Shown here one piece after another: positions 1 to 8,376 of a stretch of DNA of 64,000 nt; the first letter of the stretch is position 1; each line of letters begins with the position of its first letter. The stretch is from assembly GCF_014196455.1 (NCBI RefSeq), contig NZ_JACIDS010000002.1:744001-808000 (forward strand). The letters run 5' to 3'. A program made the position numbers and the translations under genes. The notes under the pieces are model-generated. The model made no database searches. It was given only the letters and a program-made list of their open reading frames with translations, and was not told the DNA's origin. Source of the stretch: Kaistia hirudinis (GTDB taxonomy: Bacteria > Pseudomonadota > Alphaproteobacteria > Rhizobiales > Kaistiaceae).

Positions 1-2
1 CG

Positions 3-425
3 CTCGGCGCCGGCGGCCGGGCGATCGGCGTGCTGCCGCGGGCGCTCCGCGACAAGGAGATCGCCCATGAAGGGCTGAGCGAACTCCACATCGTCGAATC
101 GATGCACCAGCGCAAGGCGATGATGGCGGACCTTTCGGGCGCCTTCGTCGCGCTGCCGGGCGGCATGGGGACCTTCGAGGAGGTGTTCGAGATCTGGACC
201 TGGGCGCAGCTCGGCTATCACCGCAAGCCGGTCGGATTGCTCGACATCGAAGGCTATTATGACCGGCTTCTCGCCTTTCTCGATCAGACCGTCGAGGAAG
301 GTTTCGTCAAGCCGGAGCATCGCCGGATGGCGATCGTCGAGACCGATCCCGCTTTGCTGCTCGACCGGTTCGCGACCTATGAGCCGCCCACGGTCGCCAA
401 GTGGATCAAGGCCGGCGAGCGCTGA
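3..425 (+). CDS. LOG-family (TIGR00730-type) Rossmann protein, 5' end cut by window
   Basis: Partial gene: the frame is open from the first bases of the window and ends at a TGA at 423-425. The C-terminal part carries the family signature PGGMGTFEE, and a later WTWAQLGYHRKP stretch is typical of LOG proteins. These are cytosolic phosphoribohydrolases that release cytokinin-type bases from nucleoside 5'-monophosphates, or close relatives of unknown substrate long mis-annotated as lysine decarboxylases. The N-terminal nucleotide-binding half and the start lie outside the window. It converges on the cytochrome gene that ends at 435. Family membership is secure, substrate is not. Confidence 0.9.
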   Translation, partial: LGAGGRAIGVLPRALRDKEIAHEGLSELHIVESMHQRKAMMADLSGAFVALPGGMGTFEEVFEIWTWAQLGYHRKPVGLLDIEGYYDRLLAFLDQTVEEGFVKPEHRRMAIVETDPALLLDRFATYEPPTVAKWIKAGER

Positions 426-434
426 GCGCCCGCC

Positions 435-1322
435 TCATTTCGCGCTGGCGATCGGCGGCAGGTCCTTGAGATAGGCCGCGATCGCGGCGCGGTCGGAGGC
501 TGGCAGCTTCGCCATGTTCTCCTGCACCTCGACCATCGTTCCACCGACCGAATCGAAATCGGGCGTCATGCCGGTTTCGAGGAAGTTGGCGATGTCGTCT
601 GCCGTCCAGTCGCCCATGGTGCTGGATCCGGGCGTTATGTTGGGGATGGTGCCCTTGCCGGACGGATCGGGCGCGCCGGCAAGCGCCCGCGAGCGGTCGA
701 GACCGCCGATCGCGTTCCGCGGCGTGTGGCACTCGTTGCAGTGTCCGGGACCCTGGACGAGATAGGCGCCGCGATTGATCTCGTCGCTTTTCGAGGGATC
801 GGGCGCGAAGGTCTCGCCGTCGAGATAGAACAGCTTCCAGAGGCCGACTCCGCGCCGGATCGAGAACGGGAACGGCAGTTCGTGCGCCTTGTTCGGTGTC
901 GCGTCGGCGGGCAGCGTGTCGAGATAGGCCTTGAGGTCGACCAGATCGGCGACCGGCATGCGCTGGTAAGACGTGTAGGGGAAGGCCGGATAGAGATGCT
1001 CGCCGTCCGGCCCGAGGCCGCGCTTCATCGCATTGACGAAGTCGAGCGTCGACCAGTTGCCGATGCCGTGCACCTTGTCGGGCGAGATGTTCGGGGCATG
1101 GAAGGTGCCGAAGGGCGAGACGATCGGCTCGCCGCCGGCGAGCTTCAGTCGGTCGTCGCCCTTCGAGCCCGGCGCGGCGTGGCAGGAGGCGCAGCCGCCG
1201 GCCCAGAACAGCAATTCACCCTTGACGGGATCGCCCGCACGATCGGGAAGGACCGAGGCCGCAAGCGGCTTCGGCTCGGTCAACAACCAGAACGAAGCCG
1301 CCCCCACGAGGAGGGCGGCCAC
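435..1322 (-). CDS. diheme c-type cytochrome
   Basis: Two class I haem-binding motifs are visible, CASCH (Cys44, Cys47, His48) and CNECH (Cys195, Cys198, His199), so this is a two-domain periplasmic electron carrier of about 295 residues. An N-terminal hydrophobic stretch would export or anchor it. The start given is GTG. The frame stays open to the stop of the upstream cytochrome and encodes a positively charged segment (LLRRIALVIV) that would complete a signal anchor. A CTG at 1349-1347 behind a GAGG could be the true start, since no ATG exists there. Gene order with the upstream cytochrome c' suggests one operon. The partner dehydrogenase is not visible. Confidence 0.85.
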   Translation of the reverse strand: MAALLVGAASFWLLTEPKPLAASVLPDRAGDPVKGELLFWAGGCASCHAAPGSKGDDRLKLAGGEPIVSPFGTFHAPNISPDKVHGIGNWSTLDFVNAMKRGLGPDGEHLYPAFPYTSYQRMPVADLVDLKAYLDTLPADATPNKAHELPFPFSIRRGVGLWKLFYLDGETFAPDPSKSDEINRGAYLVQGPGHCNECHTPRNAIGGLDRSRALAGAPDPSGKGTIPNITPGSSTMGDWTADDIANFLETGMTPDFDSVGGTMVEVQENMAKLPASDRAAIAAYLKDLPPIASAK

Positions 1323-1361
1323 GATGACGAGCGCGATCCGGCGAAGCAGGGTGAACCTCGA

Positions 1362-1802
1362 TCAGTCGGAGAGGCGGTAGGTCTGGTGACAGGCCTTGCA
1401 ATTGGCGGCAACGGCGCCGATCGCCGGCTTGAACGCGTCCAGACCTCCATCAGCTGCAGCGGCTGCGGCCTTCGCGTCGCTCGCGAGCTTCGCCGCATGG
1501 GCCTCGAAATCGGCCTTGTCGGTCCAGACCTTGGGCGAGGCCTTGGTGTCGGCGCTCTCGGAGCCGGCCGGGAACAGCGTCGGGAACTCCGTCGCCTTCG
1601 CCACGATCGTCTCCATGGCCGCCTTGGCCTTGGCGGCGTCGAAATCGGTCTTGCCCTGCACCATGTCGAAGCCGGTCTTGAGCGAGCCGCCGATCGCCTT
1701 CATATCCGCCTCGCGCTGGGCGCCGAGATCGGATGCTGCGACCGCGGCGCTGCCTGTCGCCAGGGCGATGACGAGCCCGGCCGCAACCCAGATTCCTCGC
1801 AT
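1362..1802 (-). CDS. cytochrome c' / c556-like protein
   Basis: A 146-residue protein with a cleavable signal peptide (hydrophobic core, then AVAAS) and a single haem motif CKACH close to the C-terminus (Cys135, Cys138, His139). That is the arrangement of class II cytochromes c. These four-helix periplasmic proteins bind haem at the C-terminal end and are linked to NO binding or electron transfer. A basic Arg (QTYR) follows the motif, as in the family. The gene lies directly upstream of the diheme cytochrome, with stop and start region nearly touching, so the two are probably co-transcribed. The exact physiological partner is unknown. Confidence 0.88.
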   Translation of the reverse strand: MRGIWVAAGLVIALATGSAAVAASDLGAQREADMKAIGGSLKTGFDMVQGKTDFDAAKAKAAMETIVAKATEFPTLFPAGSESADTKASPKVWTDKADFEAHAAKLASDAKAAAAAADGGLDAFKPAIGAVAANCKACHQTYRLSD

Positions 1803-2096
1803 GGATCATTCCTTCCGTGGTGAGTACTGCCGCAGGACTGTCCCCGTAGAAGGTGACGCTTGCAAGTCGGAGCCGTTCTAATAACGCAAAGATGATGCTG
1901 CCGTGATGCACATTTCGGCGATGTCTTCGTTGTCGTTCCGCGATCCGGCAGGACGAGGGTCGCGTGATGGTGGGAAGGCACGCCGTGGGCGTTGCCCCCG
2001 CGCGGCGAGGTGCCTATGGTGCGTGCGGAACTCTTCCCTCCGGACGGCCGTTGTCGTGCTGTCCGACCCCACTGCATGCCCAAAGGAGTGCTCGCT

Positions 2097-2696
2097 ATGG
2101 CCTTCGAACTTCCGCCGCTTCCCTATGACTACGAGGCGCTCGCGCCCTTCATGTCGAAGGAGACGCTCGAGTACCACCACGACAAGCATCACCAGGCCTA
2201 TGTCACCAACGGCAACAACCTGCTGAAGGACTCGGGCCTCGAGGGCAAGAGCCTCGAAGACATCGTCAAGGAGAGCTACGGCAAGAATGCCGGCCTCTTC
2301 AACAATGCCGGCCAGCACTACAACCACCTCCACTTCTGGAAGTGGATGAAGAAGGGCGGCGGCGGCAAGTCGCTTCCGGGCAAGCTGCAGGCGGCGGTGG
2401 ATTCCGACCTCGGCGGCTACGACAAGTTCAAGGCTGACTTCATCGCCGCCGGCACGACGCAGTTCGGCTCCGGCTGGGCCTGGCTTTCGGTCAAGGATGG
2501 CAAGCTGGCCATCTCCAAGACCCCGAATGGCGAGAACCCGCTGGTGCACGGCGCTACGCCGATCCTCGGCGTCGATGTGTGGGAGCACTCCTATTACATC
2601 GACTACCGCAACGCACGTCCGAAGTATCTCGAGGCGTTCGTCGACAGCCTGATCAACTGGGACTACGTCCTGGAGCTGTATGAGAAGGCCGTCTGA
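2097..2696 (+). CDS. sodB: superoxide dismutase, Fe/Mn family
   Basis: A 199-residue cytosolic enzyme that converts superoxide to hydrogen peroxide and oxygen. The N-terminal helical hairpin has the metal ligand His27 in EYHHDKHHQ. The second His is in AGQHYNHLHFW, and the last two ligands are in DVWEHSYY. The Gln in AGQHYNH is the position usual for iron-type enzymes (Mn enzymes normally have Gly there), so iron or cambialistic use is more likely, an inference. The start at 2097 is preceded by AAAGGAG. The frame is open further upstream to 1992, but that extension lacks family similarity. A strong terminator follows at 2721-2754. Confidence 0.95.
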   Translation: MAFELPPLPYDYEALAPFMSKETLEYHHDKHHQAYVTNGNNLLKDSGLEGKSLEDIVKESYGKNAGLFNNAGQHYNHLHFWKWMKKGGGGKSLPGKLQAAVDSDLGGYDKFKADFIAAGTTQFGSGWAWLSVKDGKLAISKTPNGENPLVHGATPILGVDVWEHSYYIDYRNARPKYLEAFVDSLINWDYVLELYEKAV

Positions 2697-2720
2697 GGCT
2701 TCGCACGGCTGACGTGACAA

Positions 2721-2754
2721 GGGCCCCTTTCCCGACCGGGAGAGGGGCTTTTTT
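2721..2754 (+). terminator. Rho-independent terminator of sod
   Basis: A G/C stem (GGCCCCTTTCCCG pairing with GGGAGAGGGGC around a short loop) followed by six T residues, 24 bases after the sod stop codon. It ends the sod transcript before the HAD hydrolase gene and shows that the in-frame ATG at 2755, right at the T run, is not that gene's start. Confidence 0.88.
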
Positions 2755-2775
2755 ATGGGCTTTCGGGAGGCGGCC

Positions 2776-3459
2776 ATGATCCAGGCGGTGTTCTTCGACC
2801 TCGACGAGACGCTGATCGACCGCGCGCCGGCGATCCGCGCCTTCGTCGTCGACCAGCATGCGCGCTGCGCGTCGGTGCTCGAGGCTGTCCCGCTCGATCG
2901 GTACAGGGACACCTTCCTCGACGTCGAGCAATTCGGGCGCATCCCGAAAAAGACGGTCTATCCGGAACTGGCGGCAAAGCTCGGCCTGCCGGAGAGCGCG
3001 GCGAAGATCCTGCTCGACGACTACACGGAATTCTATCCGCGCTACGCGACGCTCAGGCCGGAGGCAAAGCCGGCCGTCGAGACGCTCCATGGCCTCGGCG
3101 TGAAGCTCGGCGTCATCACCAATGGTGTCGCCGAGGTCCAGTACGGCAAGCTGGATTCGATCGGCCTGCGGCCGTTCTTCGAGGTCATCCTGATCTCGTC
3201 GATCGAGGGCGTGAGCAAGCCGGATGCCGAGATCTTCCTGCGTGCCGCAAGCCGGATTGGCGAGGCCGAGGGCGCCTGCCTCTATGTCGGCGACAATCCG
3301 CGCGTCGACATCATCGGCGCCGAAGCCGCCGGCATGCCGGCGGCCTGGCTGGAAAACCAGGAATCGCCCTGGCCGGCGGAAGTCCCACTGCCGCGCCGTA
3401 TCCTCGCGACACTGGCCGATGTGGTGCCGCTGGTCACGGCCGCAGCGGGCGGGCGCTGA
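2776..3459 (+). CDS. HAD-superfamily hydrolase (subfamily IA, YjjG-like)
   Basis: A 227-residue cytosolic phosphatase of the haloacid dehalogenase fold. Motif I is FFDLDETL with the nucleophile Asp8 and acid/base Asp10. Motif II is the VITNG Thr, the conserved Lys is in SKPDAEIF, and motif IV is GDNPRVDIIGA. A helical cap lies between motifs I and II. Small phosphorylated metabolites or nucleotides are the usual substrates, but the exact one cannot be read from sequence. The start at 2776 is preferred because GGGAGG lies just upstream and the alternative ATG at 2755 sits at the edge of the preceding terminator. It converges with the gene at 3472. Confidence 0.9.
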   Translation: MIQAVFFDLDETLIDRAPAIRAFVVDQHARCASVLEAVPLDRYRDTFLDVEQFGRIPKKTVYPELAAKLGLPESAAKILLDDYTEFYPRYATLRPEAKPAVETLHGLGVKLGVITNGVAEVQYGKLDSIGLRPFFEVILISSIEGVSKPDAEIFLRAASRIGEAEGACLYVGDNPRVDIIGAEAAGMPAAWLENQESPWPAEVPLPRRILATLADVVPLVTAAAGGR

Positions 3460-3471
3460 TCGGTCACGCTG

Positions 3472-3837
3472 TCAGCGTGCCGGCAGGCCCTGCTTGCAGA
3501 AGGTGAAATCCATCAGGCGCGGATAGGCGGTCTGGGAGTTGTAGAGCCAGGCCTTGCATTCCTTGTAGGTCCTGAAGCAGCCGATGCCCCAGGCGCTCCA
3601 GAGGCCGCGATCCCACGGGTCGGGCTGCGAGCCCGAGAAGCGCGAGAACCAGACCTTGTTCGGCCCGACTTTGGCGGCGAGCGCGCGGCAATCGCCCTGG
3701 CTCAGATTGGTACCGCCGAAGCTCATGCCGAACCCGACCTGCGCTTCCGCAGCCGGAACGCTGGCCAGAACCGCGACCGCCGCGACCGCCGCCGCCATGG
3801 CTGCGCTTCGCGCCGACTTCCTCATCCGCTCGCCCAT
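3472..3837 (-). CDS. small secreted protein of unknown function
   Basis: A 121-residue protein with a clear signal peptide: basic start MGERMRKSARS, an Ala/Val-rich core, and likely cleavage after AEA before QVGFG. The mature part is rich in aromatic residues and has four Cys that could form two disulfides. I do not recognise a named domain. The start at 3837 is chosen because GGAGG lies eight bases upstream; the frame itself is open a little further, to 3885. It is downstream of, and on the same strand as, oligopeptidase B but separated by about 100 bases. Confidence 0.7.
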   Translation of the reverse strand: MGERMRKSARSAAMAAAVAAVAVLASVPAAEAQVGFGMSFGGTNLSQGDCRALAAKVGPNKVWFSRFSGSQPDPWDRGLWSAWGIGCFRTYKECKAWLYNSQTAYPRLMDFTFCKQGLPAR

Positions 3838-3936
3838 CTGCGAGACCTCCCTGTGGCGACGAGGCGGGTTTCCCGCCTCCTGCACAGTATAACGCCGCAG
3901 AAGGTGTCCGGCTGCGTCAAGATGTGCGCGCCGCGG

Positions 3937-6024
3937 TCAGCCCCTGCCGGCGACCTTCAGCGCGAAGGCGGTGGCGAAGGCCGTCTCCTTCAGGCTGTCG
4001 AACCGGCCGGAGGCGCCGCCATGGCCGGCGTCCATATTGGTCTTGAGCAGCAAGAGCGCGTCGCCGGTCTTCGTCTCGCGCAGCTTCGCCACCCATTTCG
4101 CCGGTTCCCAATAGGTGACGCGCGGATCGGTCAGCCCGCCGATGGCGAGGATCGGCGGATAGGCCTGGGCCGTGACATTGTCATAGGGCGAATAGGCCGC
4201 GATCGTCGCGAAATCGGCCGCGCTCTCGATCGGGTTGCCCCATTCGGGCCATTCGGGCGGCGTCAGCGGCAGCGTGTCGTCGAGCATGGTGTTGAGCACG
4301 TCGACGAAGGGGACCTCGGCGATGATGCCGCCGAAGAGGTCCGGCGCCATGTTGGCGACGGCGCCCATCAGCATGCCGCCGGCCGAACCGCCCCAGGCGA
4401 CGATCTTGCCGCGCGCCGTGAAGCCTTCCCGCGCGAGATATTCGCCGGCCGCGACGAAATCCTTGAAGGAGTTGACCTTCTTCTCGCGTCGGCCTTCCCG
4501 GTACCAGCGATAGCCCTTGTCCTTGCCGCCGCGGATATGGGCGATGGCATAGACGAAGCCGCGATCGACCAGCGAGAGCCGCGTCGTCGAGAAGGAGGCG
4601 GGGATGGTGATGCCATAGGCGCCGTAGCCGTAGAGCAGCAGCGGTGCCGAGCCGTCGAGCGGCGTATCCTTGCGATAGAGCAGCGACACCGGAACCGTCT
4701 CGCCATCGCCGGCCGGCGCGAACACGCGACGCGTCACATAAGCGTCCGGGTCGTGCCCCGACGGCACTTCCTGTTCCTTGCGCAGGACGCGGGTGCGCGT
4801 CGCCATGTCGTAGTCATAGACCCGCGCCGGCGTCGTCATCGAGGAATAGGTGAAGCGCAGATTCGTCGTGTCGAATTCGTAGCCATCGCCGAGGCCGAGC
4901 GAATAGGCCTCCTCGTCGAAGGCGATCGCATGCTCCTCGCCGCTGGCGAGCGCGCGGATGACGATCCGCGGCAGGCCGGCGAAGCGCTCGAGGCGCACCA
5001 TGAAGTCCTTGTAGAGGGTCAGGCCGAGGATCAGCGTGCCCGGCTGGTGCGGCACGAGGTCGATCCAGTTCTCGCGGCCGGGCGCGGCGACCGGTGCGGT
5101 GACGATCTTGAAATCCTCGGCGCCGTCCGCATTGGTCAGGATGTAGAGCCGGTCGCCATTGTGGTCGACGTCATATTCCTCGCCCGTCTTGCGCTCCGCG
5201 ACGAGGCGCGGCGCGGCGGTCGGATCGGCGGCGTCGATGAGATGGACCTCCGCCGTCTCGTGGTCATGCGTCTCAATTAGAACGAAACGCGCCGACTGCG
5301 TCTGGCCGACGCCGAGGAAGAACCCCGGATCCGTCTCCTCATAGACGAGCACGTCTGCGCTCGCCGGCGTGCCGACGACATGGCGCAGCAGCTTGCAGGG
5401 CCGGTGGTTGTCGTCGAGCACGGTGTAGAACAGCGTACGCCCATCCGCGGCCCAGACCGAGCCGCCCGTCGTGCCTTCGATCCGGTCGTCGAGATCGTGA
5501 CCCGTATCGGCCTCGCGGATGCGGATCGTGTAGGACTCCGAGCCGCGATCGTCGAACGACCAGGCGATCAGCCTGTGATCCGGGCTGTGGTCCGCCCCGC
5601 CGAGATCGAAATAGGCGAGCCCCTTCGCCATCGCGTCGGCATCGATCAGGATGGTCTCCGGCCCACCGTCGCGGGGCGTGCGCACGATCAGCGGATGCTG
5701 TGCGCCCTCGGTGTAGCGGCTCGCATAGGCATAGGGGCCGTCGGGCGCCGGGACGGAGGAATCATCCTCCTTGATGCGCGCGCGCATCTCCTTGAAGAGC
5801 GCCGCCTGCAGCGCCTCGGTGTCGGCCATCTCGGCGGCCGTATAGGCGTTCTCGGCGTCGAGATGCGCGCGAATTGCGGGATCGAGCGTCTCCGGCGCGC
5901 GCATCACCTCCTGCCAGTTGGCGGCGCGCAGCCAGGCATAGTCGTCGGTGATCGTCACGCCATGGTGCTGCGAGACGAGGGGTCGCTTGGCGGCAACGGG
6001 AGGTTTCAAGGGCAGGGGCTCCAC
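3937..6024 (-). CDS. ptrB: oligopeptidase B (S9 prolyl oligopeptidase family)
   Basis: A 695-residue serine peptidase that cleaves short peptides after basic residues. An N-terminal beta-propeller (about residues 70-410) filters substrates, and a C-terminal alpha/beta-hydrolase domain holds the catalytic triad Ser547 in GGSAGG, Asp633 in LTDPRV and His668 in DAGHGG. No signal peptide is seen, so it should be cytosolic. Length and layout match the family. The start codon is GTG, and a TTG a few codons in is an alternative. No operon partner is evident, and the divergent antiporter operon begins at 6260. Confidence 0.94.
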   Translation of the reverse strand: MEPLPLKPPVAAKRPLVSQHHGVTITDDYAWLRAANWQEVMRAPETLDPAIRAHLDAENAYTAAEMADTEALQAALFKEMRARIKEDDSSVPAPDGPYAYASRYTEGAQHPLIVRTPRDGGPETILIDADAMAKGLAYFDLGGADHSPDHRLIAWSFDDRGSESYTIRIREADTGHDLDDRIEGTTGGSVWAADGRTLFYTVLDDNHRPCKLLRHVVGTPASADVLVYEETDPGFFLGVGQTQSARFVLIETHDHETAEVHLIDAADPTAAPRLVAERKTGEEYDVDHNGDRLYILTNADGAEDFKIVTAPVAAPGRENWIDLVPHQPGTLILGLTLYKDFMVRLERFAGLPRIVIRALASGEEHAIAFDEEAYSLGLGDGYEFDTTNLRFTYSSMTTPARVYDYDMATRTRVLRKEQEVPSGHDPDAYVTRRVFAPAGDGETVPVSLLYRKDTPLDGSAPLLLYGYGAYGITIPASFSTTRLSLVDRGFVYAIAHIRGGKDKGYRWYREGRREKKVNSFKDFVAAGEYLAREGFTARGKIVAWGGSAGGMLMGAVANMAPDLFGGIIAEVPFVDVLNTMLDDTLPLTPPEWPEWGNPIESAADFATIAAYSPYDNVTAQAYPPILAIGGLTDPRVTYWEPAKWVAKLRETKTGDALLLLKTNMDAGHGGASGRFDSLKETAFATAFALKVAGRG

Positions 6025-6259
6025 GGGGAGAAGGAAGGGGCGGCAACGGCCGCCGGGCCGGGTCCTTCATTTGCCCATATCGGGCTCCAGCTTCAAGGAG
6101 CATCCGGCACAGGGGCGCGTCCGGAGCCGTCGCCGGCGGGGCGGTCCGAACGATGAATTCAGCGCAAGTCCCGGTTTTGCTTGGGAAACTCGCTTGACCG
6201 TGCTTTTCTTGTCATGTGCCGAATCGTGGGAATGAACGAAGGGAAGGAGAGAGCGACCA

Positions 6260-6745
6260 ATGCTGCGGACGGTGAGCCTCGCGCTCTTTCTCTTTGCCTT
6301 CTGGTTGCTCCTGTCGGGCCATTATACGCTCTGGCTCGTCGGAGCGGGCGCCATCGTCTCGGTGGTGCTTGCGCTGGCGGGGCGGGCGCTCGGCTTTGCG
6401 GACGGGGAGGGTCACCCGGTCGAAAGGCTTCCCGCCGGCTTCGGCTACTGGCCCTGGCTCGCCCTCGAAATCATCCGCTCCTCCCTCCAGGTCGCGCGTG
6501 TGGTGATCGATCCGCGCCTGCCGATCGCGCCGCGCCTGTTCGAGGTGAAATGCGGTCCGAAGACCGCCGTCGGCATCGCCACCTACGCCAATTCGATCAC
6601 GCTGACGCCGGGCACGGTCACGGTCGGCATCGACCGCGAGCGCGGCGTGCTGAGCGTGCACGCTTTGACGGCGGACGGCCGGAAGGGCGTCGAGGAGGGC
6701 GAGATGGACCGCCGTATCCAAGCCTTCGAAGGTCGGTCGGCATGA
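6260..6745 (+). CDS. mrpE: Na+/H+ antiporter subunit E (MrpE/MnhE, MbhA-like)
   Basis: A 161-residue membrane protein, first gene of a nine-gene operon for a multisubunit secondary cation/proton antiporter. Two N-terminal hydrophobic segments (about 8-55) are followed by a cytoplasmic domain with the family pattern GYWPWLALEIIRSS, the typical YANSITLTPGT, and HALT. Its stop overlaps the next start (ATGA). GGAG lies upstream of the ATG. MrpE is needed for assembly or full activity in known Mrp systems. Placing E first is unusual for canonical Mrp operons but normal for the hydrogenase-type (Mbh) order. Confidence 0.92.
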   Translation: MLRTVSLALFLFAFWLLLSGHYTLWLVGAGAIVSVVLALAGRALGFADGEGHPVERLPAGFGYWPWLALEIIRSSLQVARVVIDPRLPIAPRLFEVKCGPKTAVGIATYANSITLTPGTVTVGIDRERGVLSVHALTADGRKGVEEGEMDRRIQAFEGRSA

Positions 6746-7017
6746 TCGCCGGCGCGCTCCTCGCCGTTCTCGTCGCGGTCGCTCTGCTCGTCGTCCGCGT
6801 CCTGCGCGGCCCGACGACCTTCGATCGCCTGCTCGCCGCGAACTCGATCGGCAATGCCGCGATCGTGCTGCTGGCGCTGTTCGGCTTCCTGACCGAGAGG
6901 CCGGAGTTTCTCGATCTCGGGCTCACCTATGCGCTGCTCAACTATGTCGGGACCTTCGCGGTGCTGAAGTTCTACCGCTCCGGCTCGCTCGGCGCGGGCG
7001 CGGAGGACGGGACATGA
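6742..7017 (+). CDS. mrpF: antiporter subunit F (MrpF, MbhB-like)
   Basis: A 91-residue protein with three predicted transmembrane helices, starting at the ATG that overlaps the mrpE stop. The conserved pattern RGPTTFDRLLAANSIG, typical of MrpF, follows the first helix. It is a small membrane subunit of the antiporter; Asp35-type acidic residues in this family have been tied to ion passage. Its stop overlaps the mrpG start by four bases, indicating translational coupling. Confidence 0.92.
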   Translation: MIAGALLAVLVAVALLVVRVLRGPTTFDRLLAANSIGNAAIVLLALFGFLTERPEFLDLGLTYALLNYVGTFAVLKFYRSGSLGAGAEDGT

Positions 7018-7403
7018 TCGAGATCGCGCGCGATATCGTGGGCGGGCTTTTTCTGGCGGCCGGCGCGGCGTTCTTCCTGATCGGCGCGATCGGCATGCAC
7101 CGCATGCCCGAGCTCTTCTCGCGCATCCACGCCGCGTCGCTGGCCGATACGACCGGCGTCGGGCTGATCCTGATCGGATTGATGATCCATGGCGGCTTTT
7201 CGCTCGTCACGGTGAAGCTCGTCTTCCTTCTCATGTTCATGCTGTTCATGGGGCCGGTCGCGACCCACGCATTGGCGGCCGCCGCTCTGCAGGCCGGCCT
7301 GAAGCCTGGTTCGCCCACAACCCGCAAGCAGGTCGCCGCGCGCGCCACGAGGAAGGTCGCGGCCCATGCGGCCCCGCCGCGCAAGGGGAGGGGCAAGGCA
7401 TGA
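7014..7403 (+). CDS. mrpG: antiporter subunit G (MrpG, MbhC-like)
   Basis: A 129-residue protein with three hydrophobic helices in the first 90 residues. It has the MrpG signature GAIGMHRMPELFSRIHAASLADTTG in shortened form: the GxxRMPDxxxRxHAxs pattern is clear. The C-terminal 40 residues are basic and Ala-rich and look like a cytoplasmic tail without a known domain. Start overlaps the mrpF stop, and its own stop overlaps the next start. It is a small structural subunit of the antiporter complex. Confidence 0.92.
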   Translation: MIEIARDIVGGLFLAAGAAFFLIGAIGMHRMPELFSRIHAASLADTTGVGLILIGLMIHGGFSLVTVKLVFLLMFMLFMGPVATHALAAAALQAGLKPGSPTTRKQVAARATRKVAAHAAPPRKGRGKA

Positions 7404-7954
7404 CGATCTCCGCCGAATTTCTGGAGCCGATCATCACGCTGGTGCTGCTTCTGCTGCTGGCGGTGATCGCGTTCGGGATCGTGCGCGTGCGCGGCCTCTT
7501 CGCGGTCGTGATCATGCTGGGCGCCTATTCCTTCCTGATGGCGACGCTGTTCATCGTGCTCGACGCGGTCGATGTCGCCATGACAGAGGCCTCCGTCGGC
7601 GCGGGCATTTCGACGGTTCTCTTCCTCGGCGCGCTCTATCTGACGGACGTCAAGGAGGCGACGGGCCGCGCACGGCGTCTGGCGCCGATGCTGGTTGCCG
7701 TGGTCACGGCAGGGGTTCTGATCTGGGGCCTCAGCGATCTGCCCGAATTCGGCTCTGCCGACCAGCCCATCCATACCAAGGGCGCCGACTATCTCGACCG
7801 TTCGATACCCGAGACGGGAATCCAGAACGTCGTCAGCTCGGTGCTTGCCAGCTATCGCGGCTTCGATACGCTCGGCGAGACGGCGGTGGTCTTCACCGCG
7901 GCCATCGGCGTTCTCGCGCTGTTTGCGCGCCGCCGCAGCGACGGGAAGGGCTGA
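7400..7954 (+). CDS. MbhD-MbhE-like fusion (DUF4040; equivalent of MrpA C-terminus)
   Basis: A 184-residue membrane protein. Residues 1-90 carry the DUF4040/MbhD pattern (GLFAVVIMLGAYSFLMA, then ALDAVDVAMTEASVGAGI-like). Residues 95-180 resemble MbhE, with a periplasmic loop and the DTLGETAVVFTAA motif before the last helix. In canonical Mrp complexes these pieces form the C-terminal end of MrpA; in membrane-bound hydrogenases they are separate MbhD and MbhE. Here they are joined to each other but not to a D-like channel subunit. Overlapping starts place it firmly in the antiporter operon. Confidence 0.85.
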   Translation: MTISAEFLEPIITLVLLLLLAVIAFGIVRVRGLFAVVIMLGAYSFLMATLFIVLDAVDVAMTEASVGAGISTVLFLGALYLTDVKEATGRARRLAPMLVAVVTAGVLIWGLSDLPEFGSADQPIHTKGADYLDRSIPETGIQNVVSSVLASYRGFDTLGETAVVFTAAIGVLALFARRRSDGKG

Positions 7955-7956
7955 CC

Positions 7957-8376
7957 ATGCGGCTCGACGTCGTCCTCCGCGTCACCACCAAATTCATCCT
8001 GGCGCCGCTGCTCCTGTTCGCCCTCTATGTGCAGTTCCACGGGGACTATGGGCCCGGCGGCGGCTTTCAGGCCGGCGTCATCGCGGCGGCGGCGATCATC
8101 CTCTATGGGCTGATCAACGGCCTCGCCGCGGCGCGACGTATCGTCCCCGACGCGGTCCTCGAACGGCTGATCCCGGCCGGCGTGCTGATCTACGCGCTTG
8201 TCGGCGTCGCCGGCATGTTCACCGGCGAGAATTTCCTCGGCTACAACCATCTCGCCCACGACGCGGTGCACGGCCAGGAATGGGGCGTTTTTCTCGTCGA
8301 GGCGGGCGTCTTCGTTACCGTCTTCTCCAGCATGGTCGGCATCTTCTACGCCTTCGCCGGCCGGAGACGCGCATGA
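7957..8376 (+). CDS. mrpB: antiporter subunit B (MrpB, MbhF-like)
   Basis: A 139-residue protein with four predicted transmembrane helices. The family pattern appears near residue 28 as HGDYGPGGGFQAGV, the most conserved stretch of MrpB, and the C-terminal EWGVFLVEAGVF segment also fits. Starts two bases after the previous stop and overlaps mrpC by four bases. MrpB is an essential membrane subunit of the antiporter. Confidence 0.93.
   Translation: MRLDVVLRVTTKFILAPLLLFALYVQFHGDYGPGGGFQAGVIAAAAIILYGLINGLAAARRIVPDAVLERLIPAGVLIYALVGVAGMFTGENFLGYNHLAHDAVHGQEWGVFLVEAGVFVTVFSSMVGIFYAFAGRRRA

Noticed and set aside
726-1823. Open frame on the plus strand across the two cytochrome genes
   Set aside because: The minus strand shows haem motifs and a signal peptide; the plus-strand product has no recognisable feature.
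2755-2775. Upstream ATG for the HAD hydrolase
   Set aside because: It lies at the T run of the sod terminator; the ATG at 2776 has a good ribosome site.
3455-3485. CACGCTG/CAGCGTG hairpin as terminator between convergent genes
   Set aside because: One-base loop, no T run, and it overlaps the stop codon region of the gene at 3472.
3853-5280. Plus-strand open frame opposite oligopeptidase B
   Set aside because: The catalytic triad and beta-propeller of the minus-strand gene account for the region.
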